Shown here piece after piece: positions 1-6,165 of a stretch of DNA of 7,877 bases; positions within the stretch are counted from its first letter, which is position 1; every line of letters starts with the position of its first letter. The position numbers and the translations under genes were made by a program. This stretch comes from JBBRHF01 sp038223055 (lineage in GTDB: Bacteria; Actinomycetota; Actinomycetes; JACCUZ01). Under the pieces are notes generated by a model, which had not been told where the DNA came from, made no database searches, and was given only the letters and a program-made list of their open reading frames with translations. The stretch is from assembly GCA_038223055.1 (NCBI GenBank), contig JBBRHF010000189.1, positions 1 to 7,877 of the forward strand, written 5' to 3'.

Positions 1-1
1 G

Positions 2-247
2 GCCCGAGGTCTGCGTCAGCGGGGCGGCGCTGTCGGGACCGCCAAGGCGGTCCAGCTTCTCGCCGTCCTCAAGTCCGAGCGGACCGAGCAGGCTGCCCGG
101 CCCGGCACCGCGGCCGGGACCGACAGAACAGCGGACGGGGCAGTTGCGGCGGACCGGGCCTCCACCTCGGACGTCACCGACGCGTGGGAGCCGGCCGCGC
201 CGTCGGCAGATCTCGGCCTTTCGCTGGTCGGCGGGGAGGGGTCGTGA
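2..247 (+). CDS. C-terminal fragment of an unidentified protein (5' end outside the window)
   Basis: The frame is open from the left edge to a TGA at 245-247 and gives 81 residues. It begins with a basic, helix-compatible stretch (RQRGGAVGTAKAVQLLAVLK) and continues as a low-complexity tail rich in Ala, Thr, Asp and Gly. The stop overlaps the GTG start of the primase-polymerase gene as GTGA, a usual arrangement for translationally coupled operon genes, and this is the main reason to believe the frame. I do not recognise the family. In related actinomycete elements the gene before the primase-polymerase is often a transfer or regulatory gene, but nothing in this tail shows that here. No membrane segment or catalytic motif is visible. 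Confidence 0.55.
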   Translation, partial: ARGLRQRGGAVGTAKAVQLLAVLKSERTEQAARPGTAAGTDRTADGAVAADRASTSDVTDAWEPAAPSADLGLSLVGGEGS

Positions 248-1128
248 ACCCGCACCGGGAGATCCTGCTGTCCTCGGCGCTGGCCGCGGCCGAGCGGGGG
301 TGGCACGTGTTCCCGTTGCGGCCCGACGACAAGCGCCCCGCGATCAAGGACTGGCAGACCCGGGCGACCACCGACCGGCACCGCATCCGACGCTGCTGGG
401 CCACCGGCGGCTACAACGTGGGCGTCGCGTGCGGGCCGTCCCGGCTGGTCGTGGTCGACCTCGACGTCGCCAAGCCCAGCGCCGCCGAACCTGCGGCGTG
501 GGCGGATCGCGGCGTCAACCACGGGCGCCAGGTCCTGGACCTGCTCGCGGCCGACGCCGGGCAGCCGAGCCCGGCGGCCACCTTCACCGTCGCCACCGGC
601 ACCGGCGGCACGCACCTGTACTTCACCGCCCCCGAGGACGGGCCGCTGCGCAACAGCGCCGGGCGGATCGGCTGGCTGGTCGACACCCGAGCCGACGGCG
701 GGTACGTCGTGACCGCCGGGTCGGTCGTGGCCGGCCGCCCCTACCGGGTCACCCAGGACGGCCCGCCCGCGCCGCTGCCGGCCTGGATCCAGGACGCGCT
801 GCGCCCGACCCAGACCGCTCCCCACACCCCCGCGCCGGCCCAGACCCTTACCGGGATCGGGCACCGCTCCCGCTACGCCGCGGTCGCCCTGCGCAAAGAG
901 ATCGACCGCGTGCTCGCGGCCGAACCCGGGACCCGCAACCACACTCTCAACGCCGCCGCCTACTCCCTGGGCCAACTCGTCGCCGCCGGAGTGCTGCCCG
1001 CGGAACTCACCACCGACGCCCTGCACGGTGCCGGGACCGCGGTCGGGCTGCCCGACCGGGAAACCGCCGCCACCGTCCGGTCCGGTCTCACCGCCGGCGC
1101 CAAGCACCCCCGAGCCCTCACCTCCTGA
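244..1128 (+). CDS. Primase-polymerase (bifunctional DNA primase/polymerase, AEP superfamily)
   Basis: A 294-residue protein with a Prim-Pol domain, expected to make primers and extend DNA when the excised element replicates. Residues 19-37 carry the N-terminal signature GWHVFPLRPDDKRPAIKDW. D72 and D74 (VVVDLDV) are the metal-binding pair. TGTGGTHLYF at 118-127 supplies the catalytic His (H124), and D147 in VDTRADGGYVV is the third acidic residue, so the active site looks complete. Residues about 200-290 form a helical tail (around RNHTLNAAAYSLGQLVAAG) usual in actinobacterial members. The GTG at 244 is chosen because GGGGAGGGG lies just upstream, it overlaps the previous stop, and the domain begins soon after. 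A GTG at 184 in the same frame lacks a binding site. Primase-polymerase and helicase are separate proteins here, whereas some relatives fuse them. Family assignment is firm; the role in this element is inferred from neighbours. Confidence 0.92.
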   Translation: MNPHREILLSSALAAAERGWHVFPLRPDDKRPAIKDWQTRATTDRHRIRRCWATGGYNVGVACGPSRLVVVDLDVAKPSAAEPAAWADRGVNHGRQVLDLLAADAGQPSPAATFTVATGTGGTHLYFTAPEDGPLRNSAGRIGWLVDTRADGGYVVTAGSVVAGRPYRVTQDGPPAPLPAWIQDALRPTQTAPHTPAPAQTLTGIGHRSRYAAVALRKEIDRVLAAEPGTRNHTLNAAAYSLGQLVAAGVLPAELTTDALHGAGTAVGLPDRETAATVRSGLTAGAKHPRALTS

Positions 1129-1176
1129 CCCCTGCACGTCGGCCACCGCAGGCCCCCCAGAACTGGAGACCACGTC

Positions 1177-1644
1177 ATGGCATCCCTAGAACCGACCAGC
1201 CTCACACCGGAGCAGCTCACCCCGATGCTGCACGCCTGGGCGAAGGGCAGCTACGCCGACGAGAGCGCCGTCAACTTGCTCGCCGTGCACGGCACCTGGC
1301 TCGCCCGGCGTGACTTCCTGGCGGCGTGTGTCGAGGCCGTCGACGACGGCTGGACCCGCGACGGCCCTACCCCGATCGCCGCGATCGACTGGCCGGGCGC
1401 CGCTCGTTTCGCCAGCACAGCACCCGCGTCCACCAGCGAGACCCTGATCCTGCGCCTGGCCTGTTCCCTGGCCGGAGTCGACACCGGCACCCTGCGCGAG
1501 CTCACCGCCGGCCTGGACACCACCAACACCGCCCGGGTCCTGGACGCCCTGGCCCACCGAGCCGGCTGGCACGAACGCGGCATCCAGCACATCGTCGACG
1601 GCCACCAACACATGACCGGCGCCGGCCACGGGCTGCGGGCATGA
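1177..1644 (+). CDS. Small protein of unknown function between primase-polymerase and helicase genes
   Basis: A 155-residue, acidic, mostly helical protein. It starts at ATG 1177 with GGAG at 1165-1168, eight bases upstream. I see no membrane segment, metal-binding cluster or catalytic motif. Recognisable stretches are LTPMLHAWAKGSYADESAVN near the N-terminus and a later helical part ending in RAGWHERGIQHIVDGH. It lies 48 bp after the primase-polymerase gene and overlaps the helicase gene by ATGA at 1641-1644, so it is probably co-translated with the helicase. This position suggests an accessory replication role such as a helicase loader or adaptor, but that rests on context alone. Third-position GC bias and the binding site support a real gene. 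Confidence 0.8.
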   Translation: MASLEPTSLTPEQLTPMLHAWAKGSYADESAVNLLAVHGTWLARRDFLAACVEAVDDGWTRDGPTPIAAIDWPGAARFASTAPASTSETLILRLACSLAGVDTGTLRELTAGLDTTNTARVLDALAHRAGWHERGIQHIVDGHQHMTGAGHGLRA

Positions 1645-3455
1645 CGACCCGCGCAGATCGCCTGGCGGCACCCGCACCGGGCGGGCCGCTAACGGTCGCC
1701 GCCGGCCCGGTGCCCCTCAGCAAACTGCACGCGCCCAGCGGCCGGGCTGCGCCCAGCGCGCTGGACGCTCCCAGCAGCCCGGCCACCCCCAGCGACCTGG
1801 CCACTTTCGGCGACCCTGAGGCCCTCAGCGAGATGGACGCGCCGAGCGACCCGGCTGCTCGCCGCGAACCGCCGGCTGCCCTCAGCGAACTGGAGGAGGT
1901 CGAACGCCAGGCCCGGGGCACCGACAACGCGGCCGATCCAGGCGGCGCCGACGACGACGGTCACACCGACGACGCCGCTGCAGGGGGCGGTCACGGCGAC
2001 CGTCAACGTTCGCAAGCCTCCCGCCTGGTCACCCTGGCTCGGGAGTCCTACCGACTCGTGCTTGGCGAGGACGGGCGCTGCTACGCGGTGGACGTCGGCG
2101 GCCCCTCCGTTGCAGTCGCGCTGCGTGGCCGTGACGGGCTGCGGACCCGCCTCGCGCGCACCTACTACGCGCGCACCGGAACCGCACCCGCCGCGTCCGC
2201 GCTCGCCGACGCCCTCACCGTGGTCGAAGGGATGACCGCCAACACCCGCCCCGTCCCGGTCGCGCTGCGCGTCGCCCGCCACCGCGGCGACCTCGTGCTG
2301 GACCTCGCCGACCCCACCGGCCGCGCCGTCATCATCGGCCCCGGCGGATGGAGCCTCACCGAAACCTCACCGGTCCTGTTCCGGCGCACCGCACTCACCC
2401 ACCCCCTCCCGGTTCCCGACGGCGACGCCACCGCCGGGGTGACGCAGCTGCGTCGGCTGCTCAACGTGGGCGAGGACGGGTTCGGCCTCATCGTGGCCTG
2501 GCTGCTCACCGCACTCATCCCCGACATCCCGCACCCGATCCTGGCTTTGACCGGCGAACAAGGCACCGCCAAGTCCACCGCCGCCCGGTTCCTCGTGTCG
2601 CTGATCGACCCGTCCCCGGCGCCGCTGCGCTCGGCTCCCCGCGACGTACGGCAATGGGCCGTCACCGCCGCCGCCTCCTGGACCGTCGCGCTGGACAACA
2701 TCTCCACCATCCCCGCGTGGCTCTCCGACACCCTGTGCAAGGCCGTCACCGGGGACGGCATCGTCGACCGGGCCCTGTTCACCGACGACGACGTCACCGT
2801 GCTCGCGTTCCGCCGCGCCCTGGTGATGACCTCGATCGACGCCGGGGCACTCGCCGGGGACCTCGCCGAACGCCTGGTGTGCGTCGAGTTGCAGCGCATC
2901 GACCCCGCCCGCCGGCTGCCCGACGAGACCATCGAGGCCACGTTCCGCCGCGCCCACCCCGCCATCCTGGGCGGGCTGCTGGACCTGCTCGCCGACGTCC
3001 TGGGCGCCCTGGCCCACATCCAGCTCGACGAGCTGCCCCGGATGGCCGACTTCGCCCGGGTCCTGGCCGCGCTGGACCAGGTCACCGGCTGGTCCACCCT
3101 TGGGGCCTACACCGCCGCCGGCCAAGACGTCACCGACGCCGTCCTCGACGCCGACGTCCTCGCCTGCGCCATCCGCGAAGTCATGATCGGCCAAGCCGTC
3201 GGCTGGACCGGCACCGCCGCCGAGCTCCTCGCGCTGCTCACCCCCGACGCCGCACCACCACGCGGCTTCCCACGCAGCCCCCGCGCCCTGTCCGGGCAGC
3301 TGCGCCGCCTCGCCCCGTCGCTGCGCAGCGCCGATATCGACGTCGAGTTCACCAAGAACGAACGCCAACGGCTCGTCGTCCTGACCCATCGTCCGCGCGA
3401 GGGCGGCGGCGACCAACCGTCCAGACCGTCCAGACCGACCAGCCAGCCGCCCTGA
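1641..3455 (+). CDS. AAA+/superfamily-3-like replicative helicase ATPase
   Basis: A 604-residue ATPase, probably the helicase partner of the primase-polymerase. Residues 1-130 are a low-complexity Ala/Pro/Asp-rich linker with a 12-residue repeat. About 135-290 is a conserved N-terminal region (ESYRLVLGEDGRCYAVDV to PVLFRRTALTHPLP). The ATPase core follows: Walker A GEQGTAKST at 305-313 (K311), Walker B VALDN with D352-N353, a sensor-1-like strand LVMTSID at 394-400, and a candidate arginine finger R411 in DLAERLV. The helical C-terminal part contains ELPRMADFARVLAALD. The start at ATG 1641 overlaps the previous stop as ATGA; the frame runs open further upstream, but there it only shadows the previous gene. 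The last residues (PSRPSRPTSQPP) are encoded by 9-bp repeats. Proteins of this type are usually listed simply as ATP-binding proteins in actinobacteria; helicase activity is inferred. Confidence 0.85.
   Translation: MTTRADRLAAPAPGGPLTVAAGPVPLSKLHAPSGRAAPSALDAPSSPATPSDLATFGDPEALSEMDAPSDPAARREPPAALSELEEVERQARGTDNAADPGGADDDGHTDDAAAGGGHGDRQRSQASRLVTLARESYRLVLGEDGRCYAVDVGGPSVAVALRGRDGLRTRLARTYYARTGTAPAASALADALTVVEGMTANTRPVPVALRVARHRGDLVLDLADPTGRAVIIGPGGWSLTETSPVLFRRTALTHPLPVPDGDATAGVTQLRRLLNVGEDGFGLIVAWLLTALIPDIPHPILALTGEQGTAKSTAARFLVSLIDPSPAPLRSAPRDVRQWAVTAAASWTVALDNISTIPAWLSDTLCKAVTGDGIVDRALFTDDDVTVLAFRRALVMTSIDAGALAGDLAERLVCVELQRIDPARRLPDETIEATFRRAHPAILGGLLDLLADVLGALAHIQLDELPRMADFARVLAALDQVTGWSTLGAYTAAGQDVTDAVLDADVLACAIREVMIGQAVGWTGTAAELLALLTPDAAPPRGFPRSPRALSGQLRRLAPSLRSADIDVEFTKNERQRLVVLTHRPREGGGDQPSRPSRPTSQPP
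1719..1883 (+). repeat. Degenerate 36-nt (12-residue) tandem repeat in the helicase linker
   Basis: An AGC serine codon recurs exactly 36 nt apart at 1719, 1755, 1791 and 1827. The encoded units are SKLHAPSGRAAP, SALDAPSSPATP, SDLATFGDPEAL and SEMDAPSDPAA, the last extended by seven residues before SELEEV begins at 1884. The consensus is roughly S-x-[LM]-x-A-P-S-x-P-A-x-[PL]. It looks like an eroded coding minisatellite forming a flexible spacer before the conserved region. Confidence 0.6.
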
Positions 3456-3615
3456 CCAGCACGAACGTCCTGAACGGTCCTCTCCACCCGCAGACGACGG
3501 ACCGTCTCAACCGTCCAGCCAAGCCCCATCGCCGAGCCCAACCGTCAAGGCCGCCATCGGCGCCCTGACCTGGACGGATGACCCCGGGCTGGACGGTCTG
3601 GACGGTCTGGACGGT
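3416..3615. repeat. Cluster of 9-bp iteron-like repeats (core ACCGTCCAG) in both orientations
   Basis: Plus-orientation copies: 3416-3424 and 3425-3433 (perfect), 3434-3442 (one mismatch), 3501-3509 (three mismatches), 3510-3518 (perfect), 3541-3549 (one mismatch). Reverse copies (CTGGACGGT): 3470-3478 and 3570-3578 (one mismatch each), then 3589-3597, 3598-3606 and 3607-3615 (perfect, head to tail). The two outer triplets form a 27-bp inverted repeat with 26 of 27 positions matching, arms 146 bp apart. The left triplet lies in the last codons of the helicase gene; the rest fills the gap before the excisionase gene. An iteron origin bound by an element replication protein, or an operator controlling excisionase and integrase, are the two likely roles. 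No AT-rich unwinding tract is visible, which weakens the origin reading. Confidence 0.75.
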
Positions 3616-3638
3616 CGCCCCCAGCACCCATCGTGGGC

Positions 3639-3657
3639 GGCGCCGCACGCCGGCGCC
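3639..3657 (+). promoter_or_regulatory. All-GC hairpin upstream of the excisionase gene
   Basis: A perfect 7-bp stem, GGCGCCG against CGGCGCC, with a 5-nt loop (CACGC). It ends 18 nt before the AAGGAG ribosome binding site of the excisionase gene. No T-run follows, so a classical intrinsic terminator is unlikely. It could act as an attenuator, a transcript-stabilising structure or a protein-binding dyad. Such hairpins also arise by chance in very GC-rich DNA. Confidence 0.3.
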
Positions 3658-3689
3658 ACCACACCCAATCCACAGAAGGAGCTCGAACA

Positions 3690-3905
3690 GTGTCCGCTAC
3701 CAGTTCAGGCCGGTGGCCCAGCGGCGCCTGCAGCAAACTGACCATCGCCGAGGTCTGCGAGGAGCTGCACGTGTCCCGCTCGACGTTCTACGACTGGCGC
3801 GCCAAGGGAAAGGCGCCGCGGTGCATGAAACTGCCCAACGGTGAGATCCGGATCCGGCGCACGGAACTGGACCGCTGGCTAGCCTCGTGTGAAGAGGTCG
3901 CCTGA
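3690..3905 (+). CDS. xis: Excisionase-like small DNA-binding protein (AlpA/MerR-type winged helix)
   Basis: A 71-residue protein. Residues 17-65 form a helix-turn-helix/winged-helix domain: LTIAEVCEELHVSRSTFYDW (17-36) holds the two helices, PNGEIRIRRTELDRWLA (49-65) the wing and the last helix. This matches the small excisionases paired with actinobacterial tyrosine integrases, which bend attachment-site DNA and bias the integrase towards excision. GTG 3690 is the chosen start because AAGGAG lies at 3676-3681 with an 8-nt spacer; an upstream extension to 3633 has no such signal and runs through the hairpin. Stop and integrase start overlap by one base (TGATG), so the two are coupled. The 9-bp repeat array ends 75 bp upstream and could regulate the pair. 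Activity is inferred from family and position. Confidence 0.85.
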   Translation: MSATSSGRWPSGACSKLTIAEVCEELHVSRSTFYDWRAKGKAPRCMKLPNGEIRIRRTELDRWLASCEEVA

Positions 3906-5296
3906 TGCCGACGACCTACAACGTGCGGATCTGGAAGACCGAGAAGTACGAGGGGAAGCAGGGGACGACGTACCGGGTCCGGTGGAAGACCGACAGCCAT
4001 TCATGGGGGAAGACGTTCAGGACGGCCGCCCAAGCCGAGAGCTTCCGCTCGGAGCTGGTCTCGGCGATGCGCAAGGGCGAGGCATTCGACGTAGCCGGGG
4101 GGCGGCCCGTCTCCATGCTGCGCCGCGAGGAGCCGGGAACGACCTGGTACGACTTCGCCTGCTCGTACGTCGACATGAAGTGGCCCCGGGCCGCTGGGAA
4201 GTACCGCAAGAGCATCGCCGAGGCGCTGACCGCCGCAACTGTCGCGATGTACGAGGATGTTCCAGACCGCCCGGCCGACAAGACTCTGCGTTCTGCGTTG
4301 TTCAACTGCGCGTTCAACACCAGCCGGCGAAAGAGCGATCCGCCGGTCGAGTTGGGGCTGGCCCTGGCATGGGCCAAGAGCCACTCGCCGCCCCTCGCGG
4401 CTATCGGGCGACCAGGCGCTGCGCGGGCGGTGTTGGAAGCACTTGCGCTGCGCCTGGATGGGCTGCCCGCGGCGGCCACAACGGTGGCCCGCAAGCGCGC
4501 GGTTCTGTCCAACGCACTGAGCTACGCCGTGGAGCTGGGGGTTCTGGAGTCGAATCCGGTGGCGGCGATCAAGTGGCGGATGCCGAAAGTGTCGCACTCG
4601 GTCGATCGCCGGGCCGTTGTCAACCCCGAGCAGGCCCACGTCCTGCTCGACGGTGTGCGTGCGGCTCGCCGAAGCGGCCCCCGCTTGGTCGGCTTCTTCG
4701 GGGTCTTGTACTACTCCGCTCTGCGGCCGGAGGAAGCCGTGGAGCTGAGGGCGTCCAACATCGACCTCGGCGGCGAGAGCGGGTGGGGATGGCTGGTGAT
4801 TGACCGGGCTGCCCCGGACGCCGGCAAGCCGTGGACCGACTCAGGACGCTCGAGAGACAGCCGTCAACTCAAGCATCGCGCCCGTGGCGAGGTTCGCCGG
4901 GTGCCCGCTCCGCCGCAGCTGACGGCCATCCTCCGCGACCACCTGGAGATGTTCGGCAAGGGTGACGACGACCGGTTGTTTTTGGGTGAGCGCGGAGGTG
5001 AGCTCGCGACCGTCACCTACGTCCGCGTCTGGGACCGTGCCCGAGCCGCTGTCCTGACACCCGCCCAGTACGCGTCCCCGTTGGCCCGACGTCCGTACGA
5101 CCTGCGGCATGCCGCTGTCTCGACCTGGCTGAATGGGGGAGTGGCCGCGACACAGGTGGCCGAGTGGGCTGGCCACAGCGTCGCAGTTCTGCTCGAGGTG
5201 TACGCCAAGTGCCTCGACGGCCAGGAACACGTCGCCCTCAAGCGGCTCGGTGACGCTCTTGGAACAGCAGGGGTGGCCAAGCCTGTCGACGACTGA
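3905..5296 (+). CDS. int: Tyrosine recombinase (site-specific integrase) of the element
   Basis: A 463-residue integrase that would recombine attP with a chromosomal attB. Residues 1-60 resemble an arm-binding region (YRVRWKTDSHSWGKTFRTAA), about 78-225 a core-binding helical domain (ending in LSYAVELGVLESNPVAAIKW), and 240-450 the catalytic domain. Visible catalytic residues are R274 (YYSALRPEEAVEL), probable K323 (LKHR), R401 with H402 (PYDLRHAAVSTWL), H424 (EWAGHS) and the nucleophile Y433 (LLEVYAKC). The usual His of the HxxR box is replaced by Y398, a change common in this actinobacterial subgroup. AGAGG at 3893-3897 precedes the ATG. Length and order, with the excisionase immediately upstream, match AICE integrases. 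The gene appears intact. In such elements the attachment site normally lies next to the integrase gene, here to its right. Confidence 0.95.
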   Translation: MPTTYNVRIWKTEKYEGKQGTTYRVRWKTDSHSWGKTFRTAAQAESFRSELVSAMRKGEAFDVAGGRPVSMLRREEPGTTWYDFACSYVDMKWPRAAGKYRKSIAEALTAATVAMYEDVPDRPADKTLRSALFNCAFNTSRRKSDPPVELGLALAWAKSHSPPLAAIGRPGAARAVLEALALRLDGLPAAATTVARKRAVLSNALSYAVELGVLESNPVAAIKWRMPKVSHSVDRRAVVNPEQAHVLLDGVRAARRSGPRLVGFFGVLYYSALRPEEAVELRASNIDLGGESGWGWLVIDRAAPDAGKPWTDSGRSRDSRQLKHRARGEVRRVPAPPQLTAILRDHLEMFGKGDDDRLFLGERGGELATVTYVRVWDRARAAVLTPAQYASPLARRPYDLRHAAVSTWLNGGVAATQVAEWAGHSVAVLLEVYAKCLDGQEHVALKRLGDALGTAGVAKPVDD

Positions 5297-5339
5297 CCCT
5301 GGTCTCCACCACCCTCACGGCTCTGGCTGAAGCCGAGGC

Positions 5340-5396
5340 GGGGTTACGGGGGAGTCGCGACCAGGTGGCGCGTCACCATCCTGGGTAACCAACCCC
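5340..5396. other. Nested dyad just downstream of integrase (attachment-site or terminator candidate)
   Basis: GGTTAC at 5342-5347 pairs with GTAACC at 5385-5390. Inside it CCAGG at 5361-5365 pairs with CCTGG at 5380-5384. A GGGG at 5340-5343 and a CCCC at 5393-5396 flank the outer arms with a two-base offset. The structure starts 44 bp after the integrase stop. Position favours integrase binding arms or a terminator; there is no T-run. Confidence 0.3.
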
Positions 5397-5530
5397 GCGG
5401 AACGTCGAAGATAGGAGTGGTCATGGCCTGGTTCACGAAGCCAGCCGCGCCCCGAGCGCTCTCCTCGTCGTTGTGACGAAACGTGCTGTCATGCGCGCCG
5501 CTGAGCGGTCGTCGGAGAACTGGGACTACC

Positions 5531-5561
5531 GATCGTTTCCGGTAGCCTTCGGCAAACGATC
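5531..5561. other. 8-bp inverted repeat, GATCGTTT / AAACGATC
   Basis: Perfect arms at 5531-5538 and 5554-5561 surround a 15-nt centre. The spacing and arm length resemble a recombinase core site or an operator, but nothing else ties it to a function. Confidence 0.3.
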
Positions 5562-5732
5562 CGCATGGCACGTACCGAGGGGGCGCTCATCGCCGCGTCC
5601 GGTCCATCGCTCCGCAGCAGGTGAATGCGTTCGCCTGATCGAACCCGGGCGGCGGCGGCCGCTCCGCCCGCCTTGCCCGCGTCTATTCGCGGCTACTAGA
5701 CGCACGGCCTCGGCACCGCGTCCTCGGAGTAG

Positions 5733-5843
5733 CAACGCACGAACCCAAACACGGGCCACCAGATCGCCTAAGTCCGATGAACTGCGGGTAGGCCGTTCAG
5801 ACCTTGGCGCGGAACGACGTCGCCATCGCTACAACGCACGAAC
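5733..5843 (+). repeat. 12-bp direct repeat CAACGCACGAAC, two copies 99 bp apart
   Basis: Copies lie at 5733-5744 and 5832-5843. The second ends one base before the stop codon of the zinc-ribbon gene on the other strand. They could be att-type cores, a small duplication footprint or chance. The spacing is too short to flank an integrated element. Confidence 0.35.
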
Positions 5844-5844
5844 G

Positions 5845-5979
5845 TTAGTCGCGGACGATCTGCTCCTTCGGGTACGTCGAGCCACAACCACCCGTCTCCT
5901 TCTTGCACTGGAGCCTGTTGGCGCTGATGTACTGGACCTTGCGCTTGCCGCATTGCGGGCACAAGTACGCGTTTGGCAT
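5845..5979 (-). CDS. 44-residue zinc-ribbon microprotein
   Basis: A short minus-strand gene, ATG at 5979-5977 and TAA at 5847-5845. The protein starts MPNAYLCPQCGKRKVQYIS and contains four cysteines, C7-x2-C10-x14-C25-x6-C32, the spacing of a zinc ribbon made of two knuckles (CPQCGK and CKKETGGCG). The C-terminus is STYPKEQIVRD. A clear ribosome binding site (GGAG, 5989-5986) lies six bases before the ATG, and third positions are mostly G/C. The gene stands alone in non-coding debris, reading back towards the integrase. No enzyme domain is present. Single zinc ribbons of this size usually bind nucleic acid or another protein; which applies here is unknown. I cannot place it in a named family. 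It may be element cargo or an adjoining chromosomal gene. Confidence 0.75.
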   Translation of the reverse strand: MPNAYLCPQCGKRKVQYISANRLQCKKETGGCGSTYPKEQIVRD

Positions 5980-6080
5980 GTCGATCTCCAGAGATGCGGG
6001 ACCTTCCCAAATTCAATAATCCGTATACTAGCCTCTGACCTGCGCGAATGCGAGCCCTGATAGGTAATCAATAATTTGGG
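5980..6080 (-). promoter_or_regulatory. AT-richer upstream region of the zinc-ribbon gene with an inverted repeat
   Basis: Bases 6006-6032 and 6061-6080 are markedly AT-richer than the rest of the window. CCCAAATT at 6006-6013 is repeated inverted as AATTTGGG at 6073-6080, and the sequence next to each arm is also partly alike. On the minus strand TAGTAT (6030-6025) could be a -10 hexamer, but its partner at the expected -35 position is weak. A promoter for the microprotein gene is plausible, with the dyad as a possible operator. Confidence 0.35.
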
Positions 6081-6120
6081 GCGCTCCGGAGGGCATCTCC
6101 TCACGGAGGAGGCCGACAAG

Positions 6121-6165
6121 GTGTCAGAGCTGGGACGTAGCACCGCGACCATGGAGACCCCGTAG
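6121..6165 (+). other. 14-codon open frame with a strong ribosome binding site
   Basis: GGAGGAGG at 6105-6112 lies eight bases before GTG 6121, a near-ideal Shine-Dalgarno arrangement. The frame stops at TAG 6163-6165 after 14 residues (VSELGRSTATMETP). It may be the truncated start of a lost gene or a leader peptide; the sequence alone does not decide. It lies opposite the possible minus-strand remnant 6121-6284. Confidence 0.2.

Larger units (their letters stand above)
5297..5844. other. Non-coding stretch after the integrase; expected attachment-site zone
   Basis: I find no convincing gene here on either strand; open frames are arginine- and proline-rich and lack binding sites. The stretch holds dyads at 5342-5390 and 5531-5561 and one copy plus most of a second copy of a 12-bp direct repeat (5733-5744, 5832-5843). 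An integrase gene at the end of an element normally adjoins the attachment site, often a tRNA 3' end. I looked for a T-arm and acceptor-like sequence on both strands and found none, so the boundary cannot be placed. A weak CGGCT/AGCCG hairpin at 5318-5335 may end integrase transcription. Confidence 0.5.

Noticed and set aside
16..1173. Minus-strand open frame of 385 codons opposite the primase-polymerase
   Set aside because: Glycine-rich, repetitive composition, and it opposes a gene with an intact active site.
2367..3416. Long minus-strand open frame of 349 codons opposite the helicase gene
   Set aside because: Its translation is Gly/Gln/Val-rich without motifs, and it lies opposite a gene with clear Walker A and B motifs. 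Such antisense frames are expected in very GC-rich DNA.
3416..3615. CRISPR array
   Set aside because: The 9-bp units are directly adjacent or irregularly spaced, occur in both orientations, and there are no equal-length spacers.
5423..5476. 17-codon frame with AGGAG five bases upstream of the ATG, after the integrase
   Set aside because: Too short, with no recognisable sequence (MAWFTKPAAPRALSSSL); AGGAG occurs by chance in such DNA. It lies in the likely attachment zone.
5630..5660. GGGTTCGATCAGGCG on the minus strand as a tRNA T-arm
   Set aside because: The T-loop start looks right but the stem does not pair, and no anticodon or acceptor stem can be built around it.
5473..6060. Plus-strand open frame of 195 codons
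   Set aside because: It crosses the zinc-ribbon gene in the antisense direction, is arginine-rich and has no ribosome binding site.
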